A stretch of DNA of 64,000 bases from Pseudomonadota bacterium (GTDB taxonomy: Bacteria > Pseudomonadota > Alphaproteobacteria > Sphingomonadales > Sphingomonadaceae), in contig JAFEEX010000011.1 in assembly GCA_018240895.1 (NCBI GenBank), positions 27,978-91,977 on the forward strand, read 5' to 3'. The notes under the pieces were generated by a model. That model searched no databases. It had not been told where the DNA came from and saw only the letters and a program-made list of their open reading frames with translations. Shown here piece after piece: positions 42,446 through 51,529 of the stretch. Made by a program: the position numbers and the translations under genes. How positions within the stretch are numbered: position 1 is the stretch's first letter; each line of letters starts with the position of its first letter.

Positions 42446-42457
42446 GCAAAGGATTGC
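42446..42457. promoter_or_regulatory. Possible weak LacI operator before the fructokinase gene
   Basis: GCAAAGGATTGC inside the larger inverted repeat CTGCAA-N4-TTGCAG (42444-42459), 47 bp before the fructokinase ATG. It keeps the outer half-sites of the CAATCGATTG sites of the sugar locus and differs from them at two central bases. It may link fructokinase to the same regulon; a chance match cannot be ruled out. Confidence 0.35.
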
Positions 42458-42504
42458 AGGCACAGCCTGGACGTGCGACCCAGCACCACCGGGACAAGGG
42501 ATGA

Positions 42505-43407
42505 ATGGACATGGCAACGCGACTGATCGGGGCGATCGAGGCGGGAGGGACGAAATTCATCGCGGCGCTGGCGCGGGAAGACGGCACCATCCTGACGCAG
42601 ACGCGGATTCCTACCCAGACCCCGGCCGAATGTTTTCCCGCATTGGCCGCATTCTTTCACGAAGCCAGCGCCGAACACGGACCAATCTCGGCTTTCGGCG
42701 TGGCCAGCTTTGGCCCGATCGACGTCGACCCAGCCTCTCCCGCTTATGGCACTTTCACCACCACGCCAAAGCCCGGCTGGTCAGGCGCGCGCTTTCATGA
42801 CGTGCTGGGCCAGTTCGGCGCGCCGATCGTGGTGGAAACCGATGTCAACGGCGCCGCGCTGGCCGAAGCGCAGTCTGGCGCGGGCGCGGGCTGCACCACC
42901 CTGGCCTATACCACGGTGGGCACCGGCATCGGCACCGGCGTCGTCCGAGCGGGCAAACCGCTGATGGGCTTTTCCCACTATGAAAGCGGACACATCCCGG
43001 TGCCGCATGACCGGGTGCGTGATCCCTTTGCCGGGCATTGCCCCTATCACGGTGATTGTCTGGAAGGCATGGCGGCGGGCCCGGCGATTGTCGATCGCTG
43101 GGGCCAGAGCCTGTCCGATCTGGGCAGCCCGGCTGACAAGGTGGCGCTGATCGCCGGTTATGTGGCGCAGCTCGCGGTCAGTCTGGTGCTGCTGCATATG
43201 CCTGACCGGCTGATTTTCGGCGGCGGGGTGATGAAAACGCCGGGGCTGATCCCGGCGCTGCGCCGCGCCACGGAGCAGCGCTTGGCCGGCTATGTCCGCG
43301 CGGACCAGCTCGATCCGGGTCTTGAACGCTACATCGTTCCGCCCGCACTTGGGGATGCTGCCGGCATCACCGGCGCGATCGCACTGGGGCGGCAGGCGCT
43401 AAACTGA
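42505..43407 (+). CDS. ROK-family fructokinase
   Basis: A 300-residue ROK sugar kinase. It opens with IGAIEAGGTKFIAAL (phosphate loop), carries ETDVNGAALAEAQSGAGAG and the ROK zinc motif GHCPYHGDCLEG, and ends with a GGGVMK segment. The motif spacing matches the ScrK/YdhR fructokinase group, which phosphorylates fructose at position 6. AAGGGATGA precedes the ATG. It ends 4 bp from the convergent halogenase. It fits a role in using fructose released from sucrose by the nearby GH68/GH32 enzymes. Confidence 0.87.
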   Translation: MDMATRLIGAIEAGGTKFIAALAREDGTILTQTRIPTQTPAECFPALAAFFHEASAEHGPISAFGVASFGPIDVDPASPAYGTFTTTPKPGWSGARFHDVLGQFGAPIVVETDVNGAALAEAQSGAGAGCTTLAYTTVGTGIGTGVVRAGKPLMGFSHYESGHIPVPHDRVRDPFAGHCPYHGDCLEGMAAGPAIVDRWGQSLSDLGSPADKVALIAGYVAQLAVSLVLLHMPDRLIFGGGVMKTPGLIPALRRATEQRLAGYVRADQLDPGLERYIVPPALGDAAGITGAIALGRQALN

Positions 43408-43411
43408 ATCC

Positions 43412-44914
43412 CTATTCCGCCGCGCAGTGCTGCGCCACATAGGCGTCGTGCAGCGGCATTCCTTCCGCCGCGCGCGCCAGTGCCGCCTGCAGCTTGACCA
43501 GATGGTCCGGCTGCGGATCGCCGCGCAGCGGCAGCAGCGGATCGCCCCCTTCGGGAATGTTGCCCTGCCCGATGTGGACCGCCAGCCAGCTTGGCGGGCC
43601 GAACAGATCGGCATCGCGCTGCACCAGCCGGCCATAACGGCGGAAATGTTCGATCTTCCAGCTTACCGTATCGGGCACCTCCATCGCCCCGCAATAGCGC
43701 CACAGCTCGCTGTCGGTGCGGCGGGTGAGCTTGTAATGCAGGATGATGAAATCGCGGATGCGCTCAAATTCGGCAATGGCCAGGCGGTTGTATTCATCGC
43801 TGACCAGCGGGTCGAACCCCTTGTCGGGGAACAACGCCAGCAGTTTGGAAATGCCGGCCTGAATCAGATGGATGGAGGTTGATTCGAGCGGTTCCATGAA
43901 CCCGCCTGACAGGCCGATCGCGATGACGTTGCGGTTCCAGAACAGGTTGCGCCGCCCCGTAACGAACCGCAGCGGCCGCGGATCGCCCAGCGCCGCGCCG
44001 TCAAGGTTGGCAAGCAAGGTCGCCGCTGCCTCGTCATCGGTAATGAAGCTGCTGCAATAGACATGGCCGTTGCCGGTGCGGTGTTGCAGCGGGATGCGCC
44101 ACTGCCACCCCGCCTCGCGCGCGGTGGACAGGGTATAGGGGGTGAAGTCCTTCGTGCGGGCACAGGGCACCGCCATGGCCCGGTCGCAGGGCAGCCAATG
44201 AGTCCAGTCCTGATATCCGGTTTCCAGCGCCCCCTCGATCAGCAATCCGCGAAAGCCCGAGCAATCGACAAACAGGTCACCGTCAAACCGCCTGCCATCC
44301 TCCAGCGTCACATGGCTGACAGACCCGGTTTCGCCATCAAGCCCGACATCGGCAATCTTGCCTTCGATCCGGTGCACCCCGCGTGCTTCGGCATAGCTGC
44401 GCAGGAACCGCGCATAGAGCCCCGCATCAAAGTGATAGGCGTAGTCGAAGGTTGAAAGCACGCTGCGCGGATCGCTGACGGGTTGAGCAAAGCGCCCCCG
44501 GCTGGCCGCGGCCCAGGCCATGCACAGATCGTCCAGCGGCGGCGCATGACCCGCCGCGCGCGCGGCAAGCCAGAACTGGTGCAGCGGTACCATATCAAAA
44601 TTGCGGCCATAGCTGCCGAAGGGGTGGAAGTAGGTTGCATCCCGCTCGCCCCAGCCGTGAAACCGGATGCCCAGCTTGAACGTGCCCCTGGTGGCTTTCA
44701 GAAATTCGTTCTCATCGATGCCCAGCGTCTGGTTGAAGGTGCGGATCGGCGGGATCGTCGCCTCCCCCACGCCGATCGTGCCGATCTCATCGCTTTCGAT
44801 CAGGGTCACGCTGCAATTGGCGCGCACCGCCTGGGACAGCGCAGCGGCGGTCATCCACCCGGCTGTCCCGCCGCCCACCACCACGATCGACCGGATATGA
44901 CTGTCGCCCTGCAT
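43412..44914 (-). CDS. Flavin-dependent tryptophan halogenase family protein of the sugar locus
   Basis: A 500-residue halogenase-fold flavoprotein. FAD-binding [13 protein letters not shown] near residues 15-27, the catalytic-type Lys80 in [13 protein letters not shown], the WxWxIP motif (Trp270, Trp272, Ile274, Pro275), and EPLEST at 341-346. All residues usually needed for tryptophan halogenases are visible. However, proteins of this kind next to TonB receptors in sphingomonads, Caulobacter and xanthomonads have no proven halogenation role. The ATG at 44914 is chosen over 44938 because GGGAG lies 6 bp upstream. It follows the TPR/2OG gene. Confidence 0.87.
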   Translation of the reverse strand: MQGDSHIRSIVVVGGGTAGWMTAAALSQAVRANCSVTLIESDEIGTIGVGEATIPPIRTFNQTLGIDENEFLKATRGTFKLGIRFHGWGERDATYFHPFGSYGRNFDMVPLHQFWLAARAAGHAPPLDDLCMAWAAASRGRFAQPVSDPRSVLSTFDYAYHFDAGLYARFLRSYAEARGVHRIEGKIADVGLDGETGSVSHVTLEDGRRFDGDLFVDCSGFRGLLIEGALETGYQDWTHWLPCDRAMAVPCARTKDFTPYTLSTAREAGWQWRIPLQHRTGNGHVYCSSFITDDEAAATLLANLDGAALGDPRPLRFVTGRRNLFWNRNVIAIGLSGGFMEPLESTSIHLIQAGISKLLALFPDKGFDPLVSDEYNRLAIAEFERIRDFIILHYKLTRRTDSELWRYCGAMEVPDTVSWKIEHFRRYGRLVQRDADLFGPPSWLAVHIGQGNIPEGGDPLLPLRGDPQPDHLVKLQAALARAAEGMPLHDAYVAQHCAAE

Positions 44915-44938
44915 CGTCTTCTCCCTATCCAACAGCAT

Positions 44939-45418
44939 CTACCAGCGCGGCCGGCGCAGATCGAGCGCCATGGCCAGCCGCTCGCCATCATCAAACGGCA
45001 TGGTGCGGTGCCACATGGTCGATGGGAAAATGGCGGTGTGGCCAATCCGCGGCGCAATCGTGCAATAGGGCTGCAGATCCAGGCCAAGCTCCTCAGGCGG
45101 GGTGCCAAAAGCGATATGGCCGGCCGGGGCCGCGCCCATCGCGGCCGCATCTGGCAGGGCGATATAGAACGCGGTGCTAAGCCAGCCCATCGGATGGTTG
45201 TGCGCCACGTTGTAACCCTGGGCCAGCAGGCGCACTGACCAGCTCCCCTCAATCAGCATTTCGCCGCGCGGCAAGCCCAGCAGCGGGTGGCCCTGCTCGA
45301 ACGGCGGCAAGGCATCGACATAGCTGCGGATCGCCGCGATCCAGCGCTGGCGCGCCAGTTGCAGGATCGGTTCGTGGCGCAGGATCACGGACCGGTCAGT
45401 CTGAGTCCCGCCGCGCAC
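44939..45418 (-). pseudogene. 2OG-Fe(II) oxygenase domain, C-terminal half of a gene split by an in-frame amber codon
   Basis: About 160 residues starting RGGTQTDRS and containing the oxygenase core SWSVRL, AHNHPMGWLSTAFYIALP and FPSTMWHRTMPF of the putative 2OG-Fe(II) oxygenase family (PF13759 type). It lies in the same frame as the TPR gene upstream (45425-46321): that frame reads RHPYI, then TAG, then QSVRGGTQTD, which matches intact TPR-oxygenase proteins that read through this point without a stop. The only local start is GTG at 45418, with no ribosome site. So this is best seen as the lost second half of a 460-residue protein, unless the amber codon is read through. Confidence 0.7.
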
Positions 45419-45424
45419 CGATTG

Positions 45425-46321
45425 CTAGATATAAGGGTGCCGCATCACGTGCAAACCGCGCAGCACCTCCGCCAGTTCGGCCAGTTCGGCACTGGACAGG
45501 TCCACCTTCACCGACCGGATCGTCACCTCGGGCCGGTCAAGCCACTGATGGCGCGGATCGTCCGCCAGCCGCCACGCGAGCGAGAGATAGGGCCAGAACA
45601 GGGGCGCGGACGGCGTGTTGATAAAGCGCAGCGCCTCGGCCTCGGCATCGCGCCCCCGCCCGGTCCTCAAATAGTGACGCACCCGGCACAGGGACACGGT
45701 AATTCCTTCCAGCCCCGCCGTTGTTTCAATCATCCGCTCTGCCGTCTGATCCTGCATCTCGCAGGCCGCGAACAGGCGTGATGTCAACAGTGCGGGGGTT
45801 GAACCCAGGTGCCGCTCAGCCTCGTCAAGCACGCAGAGCGCTTCACTCCACTGCCGCGCCTGGGCAAGATTGCTGAACCAGGCCAGCCACAGCGCGGCAT
45901 TGGCCGGTCTGGCGCGGCAGGCGGGGGCCAGATGGTCGGCAAAATGCACGCGGTCACCGCTGGTCCAGTTGAGCGTAGCCAAGGCCTTGTGCCCGTCAAG
46001 CCAATCGGGATCAGCGGCCAGTCGCGCTGCCAGCAGCCCGCGGGCATCATCGCCGCGTCCTTCGGAAATCAACGCGAGTGCGTGATTGCGAAGGACTTCG
46101 GGCCGCTCCGGAGATAGTTCCACCGCGCGGCCAAACAGCGCCGCCGCCGGCTTGCCCAGTTCATAACGGGTCTGCGCTAGGCCAAAGGCCAGGGCGGCAT
46201 CGCCGGGAAAGGCCGCCGCGCCCTGCGCGAACACGGTTTCAGCTTCAAGATGGCGCTGCTGATCAAGCAGTGCAAAGGCTTGCTGGCGCAGATGAGTGCT
46301 TTCGGGCCTGGTCACGGTCAT
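45425..46321 (-). CDS. TPR-repeat protein, N-terminal part of a split TPR/2OG-oxygenase gene
   Basis: A 298-residue protein with several tetratricopeptide-like helical hairpins (HLRQQAFALLDQQRHLEAET, AALAFGLAQTRYELGKPAAA, LRNHALALISEGRGDD). The strong AAGGAG ribosome site 7 bp before the ATG shows it is expressed. It ends at TAG (45425-45427) directly before an in-frame oxygenase domain, see 44939-45418. It belongs to the TonB receptor-TPR/oxygenase-halogenase group typical of sphingomonad sugar loci, where its role is unknown. Confidence 0.8.
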   Translation of the reverse strand: MTVTRPESTHLRQQAFALLDQQRHLEAETVFAQGAAAFPGDAALAFGLAQTRYELGKPAAALFGRAVELSPERPEVLRNHALALISEGRGDDARGLLAARLAADPDWLDGHKALATLNWTSGDRVHFADHLAPACRARPANAALWLAWFSNLAQARQWSEALCVLDEAERHLGSTPALLTSRLFAACEMQDQTAERMIETTAGLEGITVSLCRVRHYLRTGRGRDAEAEALRFINTPSAPLFWPYLSLAWRLADDPRHQWLDRPEVTIRSVKVDLSSAELAELAEVLRGLHVMRHPYI

Positions 46322-46370
46322 CGCCGTCTCCTTTGGTCCGGCCTTCTACGCGCCACAGTCAGATATGCGA

Positions 46371-46400
46371 AGGGGAGGCAGTCCGCAGACCGCCTCCCCT
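46371..46400. repeat. Hairpin between the TonB receptor and the TPR gene
   Basis: AGGGGAGGC and GCCTCCCCT form a perfect 9 bp stem with a 12-base loop, 31 bp after the receptor stop. There is no T-run. Such a hairpin inside an operon may stabilise the receptor mRNA or reduce readthrough to the TPR and halogenase genes. Confidence 0.5.
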
Positions 46401-46430
46401 CCCTTGCTTCCCGAAGGCTCATGCCTTGTT

Positions 46431-48929
46431 TTAGAAGTGATACTTGATCGTTGCCGTAAAGGTCCGCCCAAGCATCGCGCTGTTATCGAAAACGCCCTGG
46501 GTAGAGGTAAGCCCGGCAACCGGACCAACCACGGGCAGGAAACCGTTGTTGGCGCGGAAACCGATGGTGTTGAACAGATTGTTGGCGTTGATGCCAAGTT
46601 CCAGTGCCTCCATCGGATGAACCTTCACGTATCCGTTGACGAAGGTCCGGCCCGGTACGGTGTAACCGGCGGTCAGGAAGTTGGACTGACCACTGGCGGA
46701 CAGGCCGATCTGGGCAATTCCCGCATCATAGCTGGGCGAAACCAGCCAGGTCCACTGCGGCATGGCTACCGGGGTTAGCCCGGTCTTGGTGTCGCGGGCA
46801 TGGGTATAGACAACATAGCCATCAAGCCCAAACCCGCCGGCCTTCAAACCGCCCGACGCTTCAACCCCATAGGAATGATAGACCGTGTCGATGTTCTGCT
46901 GACGGGTGAAGTCATAGTTCGCTTCCTGCACCTGCGCGCGGTAGAAGGTCAATTCCGCGTGATAACGCCCTGCCCCAACGTCGCCGCGCTGCTTCAGGCC
47001 CACTTCCTGCTGGCTTACGAAGTTGACCGCGCGGTGATTGCCACCGGCGTTCAGTGAGCCATCGGCATTGAAGTTGCCGCTGTAAAGCTGGCGATCGGCG
47101 TTGAACCGGCCGCCACGGCTGACGCGGGCAAACAGGCTGGTGTTGTTGCTGAGCGAATAGAGCGCGCCAAACGACCAGCTGGTATAGCTCTTGGAATAGT
47201 TGAGCCGGTCAACCGCGACGGTTGAGGTATTGAAGGTCGGAATCGAGGCGCTGCCCAGCGCATCGGTGACCGTCACGTTGGCACCCTGTACCCCGGCATA
47301 GCTGGTGCCGGTCGCCTTGAGGTGATCGAACCGCACGCTGGCATCAAGATCCAGCCCGCCAAATTCACCCTGCAATTGCAGATACGGCGCATCGTCCGTG
47401 TAGCTCACGTCATAGCTGCGTCCACCGCAGCAACCGCCCCACTGGTTGTTGAAACCGGTCAGTCCGTTGGCGGTCAACTGGTTGCCAGCGGCATCGAACA
47501 GGTCAAGCGGAGCATTGTCGTTGTTCGATTCAAGCGCCTGGGTGACGTTGTTGATCCGCCAGTCCATCTTGATTGTCTGGCGCATATGGAACCAGCCGGC
47601 ATTGGCCTTGATCGTTCCGGCACCAGCCTGGAACTTGCCCGACAGGGCAAGGTCGTTGGCCAGGCTGCCGACATCGTTCATCGAGGTGTAGGCTTGGGCG
47701 CTGTTGCTGATGAAATTGCCGGTATAAAGCTGGCCCTGCTTGGGTCCGGCGGCATAGCGGATTGAATTGATTACCGCGGTGCCCGCACCGCCAGTGCCAA
47801 AGGCGCTGCCGATGGTCTTGCCGATGATCGACGCCGTCGACATTTCGCCGGTCCACTGGTTTGAGAACACGCCGCTCATGTCGGTCCAGCGGAACTTGTC
47901 AGTTACGCTGATCGTGTCTGACACGTTGTAGTGGAATTCGGCGCCAACCGCCGTCGCCTTGGGATGGATGCCCTGCATCGAGACGTTCTGGATCGCCCCG
48001 GCCTGATTCAGGATCTGGAAGGTCTGATCATAAATCCCGGTTGAGGCATATTTGCGGGGATCGATGTTGCCCAGCATCCCGAAGCCGGTGACCTTGGTGC
48101 CGCTGAGGTTGACGAGTGCCGGCATCGAGGTGAAAGTCGGCTCCTGATCGTCCAGGCGCTTGAAATTGAGCCGGATGTAACCCCGGTTATCGGCGAATTC
48201 GTGAGTGATGTTCGCCTTGATCTGATAGCCCTTCTCGGCCTTGTACCCAAGATGGGTCGGGCCGTTGCCATCAACAACAAAGCCGCCAATGTGGAACCGG
48301 GTCGAATCACTCAGATGCGCGCCATAGTCAAAGTCGAGGCGGAATTCGTTGTAATTGAGCGCGGTGGAAACGCCGATCTCTCCGCCGTCCTTGTCACCGG
48401 TCTTGCTGACATAGTTGATGACTGCGCCGGGAGCCTGGCTTGAAAAGGTTGAGGCCGAACCGCCGCGAACCGCTTCCACGCGGTCCACGCTGTTATCGAA
48501 ACGGACCCAGTAATCGTTGTTGCCGAACTGCATGTCGCCGAACAGGACGACCGGAAGACCGTCTTCCTGCAGGCCGACATATTCCGAACCGCCGGTGGAA
48601 ACCGGAATGCCGCGCACACCGATGTTGGAGTTGCCGCCCGGGCCAGCCGTATCCTGAAGGTTGAGGCCGGGAATCGTGCGCAGGACTTCAGCCTGCGAAC
48701 GCGGGGTAAAGTTGACGATCGTGTCCTGCGAAATCTGTGAAACCGAAATCGAGCTTTTCTGCGCGGTCTTGTCACCAACAGCCGCTGTCACCACGATTTC
48801 ATCCTTCGCGCCGTCATTGGCGCTGTCCGCAGCGGGTGCGGCATTCTGCGCAAAGGCCGGAACCGCAAACAAGCTGACGGACGCCACGGTTGCAGCAGAA
48901 ACGCAACCTTTCAAAATCGACTTCTTCAT
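46431..48929 (-). CDS. TonB-dependent receptor for a plant oligosaccharide (inferred)
   Basis: An 832-residue outer-membrane receptor: signal peptide to about residue 28 (ATVASVSLFAVPAFAQ), TonB-box-like DEIVVTAAVG, plug domain with RSQAEVLRTIPGLNLQDTAG and VEAVRGGSASTFSSQAPGAV, and a barrel ending in TFTATIKYHF with a terminal Phe. GGGAG precedes the ATG at 48929; the upstream in-frame part holds the LacI operators. It should carry the locus's oligosaccharide across the outer membrane. Substrate inferred from the neighbouring GH36, GH68 and GH32 genes. Confidence 0.9.
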   Translation of the reverse strand: MKKSILKGCVSAATVASVSLFAVPAFAQNAAPAADSANDGAKDEIVVTAAVGDKTAQKSSISVSQISQDTIVNFTPRSQAEVLRTIPGLNLQDTAGPGGNSNIGVRGIPVSTGGSEYVGLQEDGLPVVLFGDMQFGNNDYWVRFDNSVDRVEAVRGGSASTFSSQAPGAVINYVSKTGDKDGGEIGVSTALNYNEFRLDFDYGAHLSDSTRFHIGGFVVDGNGPTHLGYKAEKGYQIKANITHEFADNRGYIRLNFKRLDDQEPTFTSMPALVNLSGTKVTGFGMLGNIDPRKYASTGIYDQTFQILNQAGAIQNVSMQGIHPKATAVGAEFHYNVSDTISVTDKFRWTDMSGVFSNQWTGEMSTASIIGKTIGSAFGTGGAGTAVINSIRYAAGPKQGQLYTGNFISNSAQAYTSMNDVGSLANDLALSGKFQAGAGTIKANAGWFHMRQTIKMDWRINNVTQALESNNDNAPLDLFDAAGNQLTANGLTGFNNQWGGCCGGRSYDVSYTDDAPYLQLQGEFGGLDLDASVRFDHLKATGTSYAGVQGANVTVTDALGSASIPTFNTSTVAVDRLNYSKSYTSWSFGALYSLSNNTSLFARVSRGGRFNADRQLYSGNFNADGSLNAGGNHRAVNFVSQQEVGLKQRGDVGAGRYHAELTFYRAQVQEANYDFTRQQNIDTVYHSYGVEASGGLKAGGFGLDGYVVYTHARDTKTGLTPVAMPQWTWLVSPSYDAGIAQIGLSASGQSNFLTAGYTVPGRTFVNGYVKVHPMEALELGINANNLFNTIGFRANNGFLPVVGPVAGLTSTQGVFDNSAMLGRTFTATIKYHF

Positions 48930-48999
48930 GACCACTCCCTTCGCTCCACCTGAAATCGTCGCTCGATTCAGCAAGTCGCAGCGGCCTTCTGTCACACAC

Positions 49000-49034
49000 A
49001 ACAATCGATTGCAATTCCTTTTGGCAATCGATTG
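49000..49034. promoter_or_regulatory. Two LacI operators before the TonB receptor
   Basis: The 10 bp palindrome CAATCGATTG occurs at 49002-49011 and 49025-49034, 23 bp apart, 73-96 bp before the receptor start in the 265 bp divergent region shared with the lacI-type gene. The same decamer with the same left flank (AA before it) and GCAA after it stands before the MFS operon (58373-58382). This is the likely binding site of the adjacent LacI protein. Confidence 0.8.
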
Positions 49035-49194
49035 TAAAAGTGCTTTGGCTGTGTCATGAATGCAACATGAAGGTTGGCCGGTGGACAAGCTTGGAATATG
49101 CATGGCGCTGCGGGGCGGTTGACAGCTATCCCCCGGCGGCACCAGCAGCGCGGTGGCTGGGTGTCGGGGTCGTTCGCCGCATAGCGCTGGAAGC

Positions 49195-50217
49195 ATGACA
49201 GATACTTCGCCGCCTTATGGCAAAATTCGCAACATTGCCGAACTGGCCCGCATTGCGGGGGTTTCAACCGGTACGGTTTCGCGCGCGCTGGCCAACAAAA
49301 ACCTGGTAAACAAGGAAACGCGCGAGCGGATACAGGCCCTGGCCCGCGAGCACGGTTTCCGCCCCAACCAGATGGCACGGCGGCTGCGGGTGCAGGAAAC
49401 CAAGGTGATCGGCATCGTCGTGCCTTTGGGTCACGAGCAGCGTCAGCACCTGTCCGATCCGTTCTTCATGGCCATTCTTGGCCCGCTGGCCGATGCGCTG
49501 ACCGAAAGCGGTTATGACATCATGCTCAGCCGCGTCATTCCCGATGCGGAGGACTGGTTGGAACGGATTGTCGATTCGGGGATGCTCGACGGGGTGTTGC
49601 TGATCGGGCAATCAAACCAGATCGAGGCGATTGAACGGGTTGCCGAACGCTATCGCCCGATGGTCGCCTGGGGCAGCCATCTGGGCGCGGACAAGCATTG
49701 CACTGTGGGCGTGGACAATCACGCCGGGGGCAGGATGGCCGGTGAACTGCTGATCGAACGGGGATGCCGGACCATCGGCTTCATGGGCGATATCGAGCCG
49801 ATTGAATTTCGCGAACGCTATCGCGGCCTGTGCGATGCCTGCGCCGCCGCCGGCCTGGAGAAGCCGGCGGTTCTGCCGGTTCACATCGCATCGGACGAGA
49901 TGAGCGATGACATTGCCGCCCATCTTACGCCCCTGAAAGGCAAGATTGATGGCATTGCCGCCGTGTCGGACCTGGTGGCGATGCACACTGTACGAGCGCT
50001 GGCCGATCTGGGCATTGCCGTGCCGGGGGATGTCGCCGTGGTCGGCTTTGACGATCTGCCGCTTGCCGAACAGACTATCCCCCGCCTTACCACGATCAGC
50101 CAGCACGTTCCCGAAGGCGCGCGAGCCATGGTAAAGGCCCTGTTCGAACGGATGAACGGCATCGATACGCCCAGCGTGGTCATGCACCCCGAAACGATCC
50201 GCCGCGACACGGCCTGA
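49195..50217 (+). CDS. LacI-family regulator of the oligosaccharide locus
   Basis: A 340-residue LacI/GalR protein: helix-turn-helix and hinge at residues about 12-65 (NIAELARIAGVSTGTVSRAL, then PNQMARRLR) and a periplasmic-binding-protein-like sugar domain (IGIVVPLGHEQRQHLSDPFF to GFDDLPLAEQTIP). The ATG at 49195 is chosen because the HTH starts soon after; only a weak GGA precedes it. It lies between the receptor group and the GH/gal operon; paired CAATCGATTG sites show both are its targets. Confidence 0.9.
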   Translation: MTDTSPPYGKIRNIAELARIAGVSTGTVSRALANKNLVNKETRERIQALAREHGFRPNQMARRLRVQETKVIGIVVPLGHEQRQHLSDPFFMAILGPLADALTESGYDIMLSRVIPDAEDWLERIVDSGMLDGVLLIGQSNQIEAIERVAERYRPMVAWGSHLGADKHCTVGVDNHAGGRMAGELLIERGCRTIGFMGDIEPIEFRERYRGLCDACAAAGLEKPAVLPVHIASDEMSDDIAAHLTPLKGKIDGIAAVSDLVAMHTVRALADLGIAVPGDVAVVGFDDLPLAEQTIPRLTTISQHVPEGARAMVKALFERMNGIDTPSVVMHPETIRRDTA

Positions 50218-50223
50218 TCGCGC

Positions 50224-51510
50224 TCAGCCCGCCGCGGTGAAGGTCAGTCGCCGGTCCTCGCCAAGCAGGTGCTGCACGGTGAATGCTGCGGCTCCATCAT
50301 GGCCCAGCAGTTCGAAACTGCCGTTATCGATCCAGCCGGTCAGCGGCAGGGCGGCGGGCACTTCCGCAACCTGTTCCACATCCAGATAGGGCGCGTGCGG
50401 ATCGCGGCGGGTCAGCGTGATACGCCCCCCGCTGCGCGCCGCGCCAATCGCCCGGCCCGCACCATCCGCGATCTGCAAGGCCCAGTCTTGCCCGCCCGGA
50501 AGATCCAGCCGCCCGGCGATCGGACATGGGGCGCCTTGCAGCGCGATTGGCATGACCCCGGCGACAGCCGCCGGCTCCACCGTCTGGATCAGGTGACAGG
50601 CACCATCCGCATCCCGCAATGACAGGCGGCGCGGCAGGCTCATCGCCCCGCGCCAACCCTTGTCCGGCAATTTGGCCTGATAGGCATGGTTGCCCATCCA
50701 GCCGATCCACAGCGGACGCCCCGCCGCATCACGCGGTTCGTGCCAGGCGATTGCGGCATAGAAATCACGCCCGAGATCGGCGACCTGCCAGGCAGTGCCA
50801 TCCGCCTCAAACCGCGTGCCATCGAATGTTCCGGTGCGATAGATCGCGCCCGAACCCGGCGCACCGTCCAGCACATCAACCTTGAACAGCCAGCGAGTCG
50901 TGCCAGTGCCCTCCACCGGCAGTTCGATCAGCAGCGGACATTCCCACAGCGTGCCCGGCGCGCCCAGCGTATCGATCCGCGAAAGCTCTTGCCAATCGCG
51001 CAGGTTGGTTGAGGCATAGAGCAGCGCGGCGTTTTCCGCCGACAGCACAACCGCCATGATCCAGCGCCGGCTTGGCGCGTGCCAAAAGACGTTGGGATCG
51101 CGAAAATCAGCCAGCCCGCGATCGACCACCGGGTTGCCGGCATAGCGTGACCAGCACCGCCCGCGATCGGTGCTGTAAGCAAGGCATTGTTCCTGACGAG
51201 GGGCATCCCCCACCCGCGCGCCGGTGTAGATCGCGATCATCGCGCCCGCACCGAACCCGGCGGAGTTGGCATGATCAATCACCGCCGATCCGGAAAACAC
51301 CATCTCCCGCTCATCCTCAAGCAAGGCGGGGGCAAGCTCTTCCCACTGCGCCAGATCGCGGCTGACGGCGTGGCCCCAGGCCATGTGGCCCCAATCTTCG
51401 CCATGGGGGTTGTATTGATAGAACAGGTGCCATTCGCCATTGGCATGGACCAGGCCATTGGGGTCGCTCAGCCAGTTTCTGGCCGGGGCATAGTGATAAT
51501 GGGGGCGCAT
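50224..51510 (-). CDS. GH32 family beta-fructosidase (invertase/levanase type), no signal peptide
   Basis: A 428-residue GH32 enzyme: nucleophile Asp16 in NWLSDPNG, transition-state Asp in FRDPNVFW, acid-base Glu in WECPLLIEL. The five-bladed propeller is followed by a beta-sandwich. The ATG at 51510 is chosen because RPHYHYAPARNWLSDPNG is the family start; no signal peptide follows. It releases fructose from sucrose or fructans, here probably in the cytoplasm. Last gene of the MFS-GH36-galT-galK-GH68-GH32 operon, 19 bp after GH68. Confidence 0.9.
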   Translation of the reverse strand: MRPHYHYAPARNWLSDPNGLVHANGEWHLFYQYNPHGEDWGHMAWGHAVSRDLAQWEELAPALLEDEREMVFSGSAVIDHANSAGFGAGAMIAIYTGARVGDAPRQEQCLAYSTDRGRCWSRYAGNPVVDRGLADFRDPNVFWHAPSRRWIMAVVLSAENAALLYASTNLRDWQELSRIDTLGAPGTLWECPLLIELPVEGTGTTRWLFKVDVLDGAPGSGAIYRTGTFDGTRFEADGTAWQVADLGRDFYAAIAWHEPRDAAGRPLWIGWMGNHAYQAKLPDKGWRGAMSLPRRLSLRDADGACHLIQTVEPAAVAGVMPIALQGAPCPIAGRLDLPGGQDWALQIADGAGRAIGAARSGGRITLTRRDPHAPYLDVEQVAEVPAALPLTGWIDNGSFELLGHDGAAAFTVQHLLGEDRRLTFTAAG

Positions 51511-51529
51511 TGATTGTCCGAAAATGAAG

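Noticed and set aside
45425-45427. Pyrrolysine or other special decoding of the TAG codon
   Set aside because: The window shows no pyl genes or recoding element, and a simple nonsense mutation or sequencing error is more economical.
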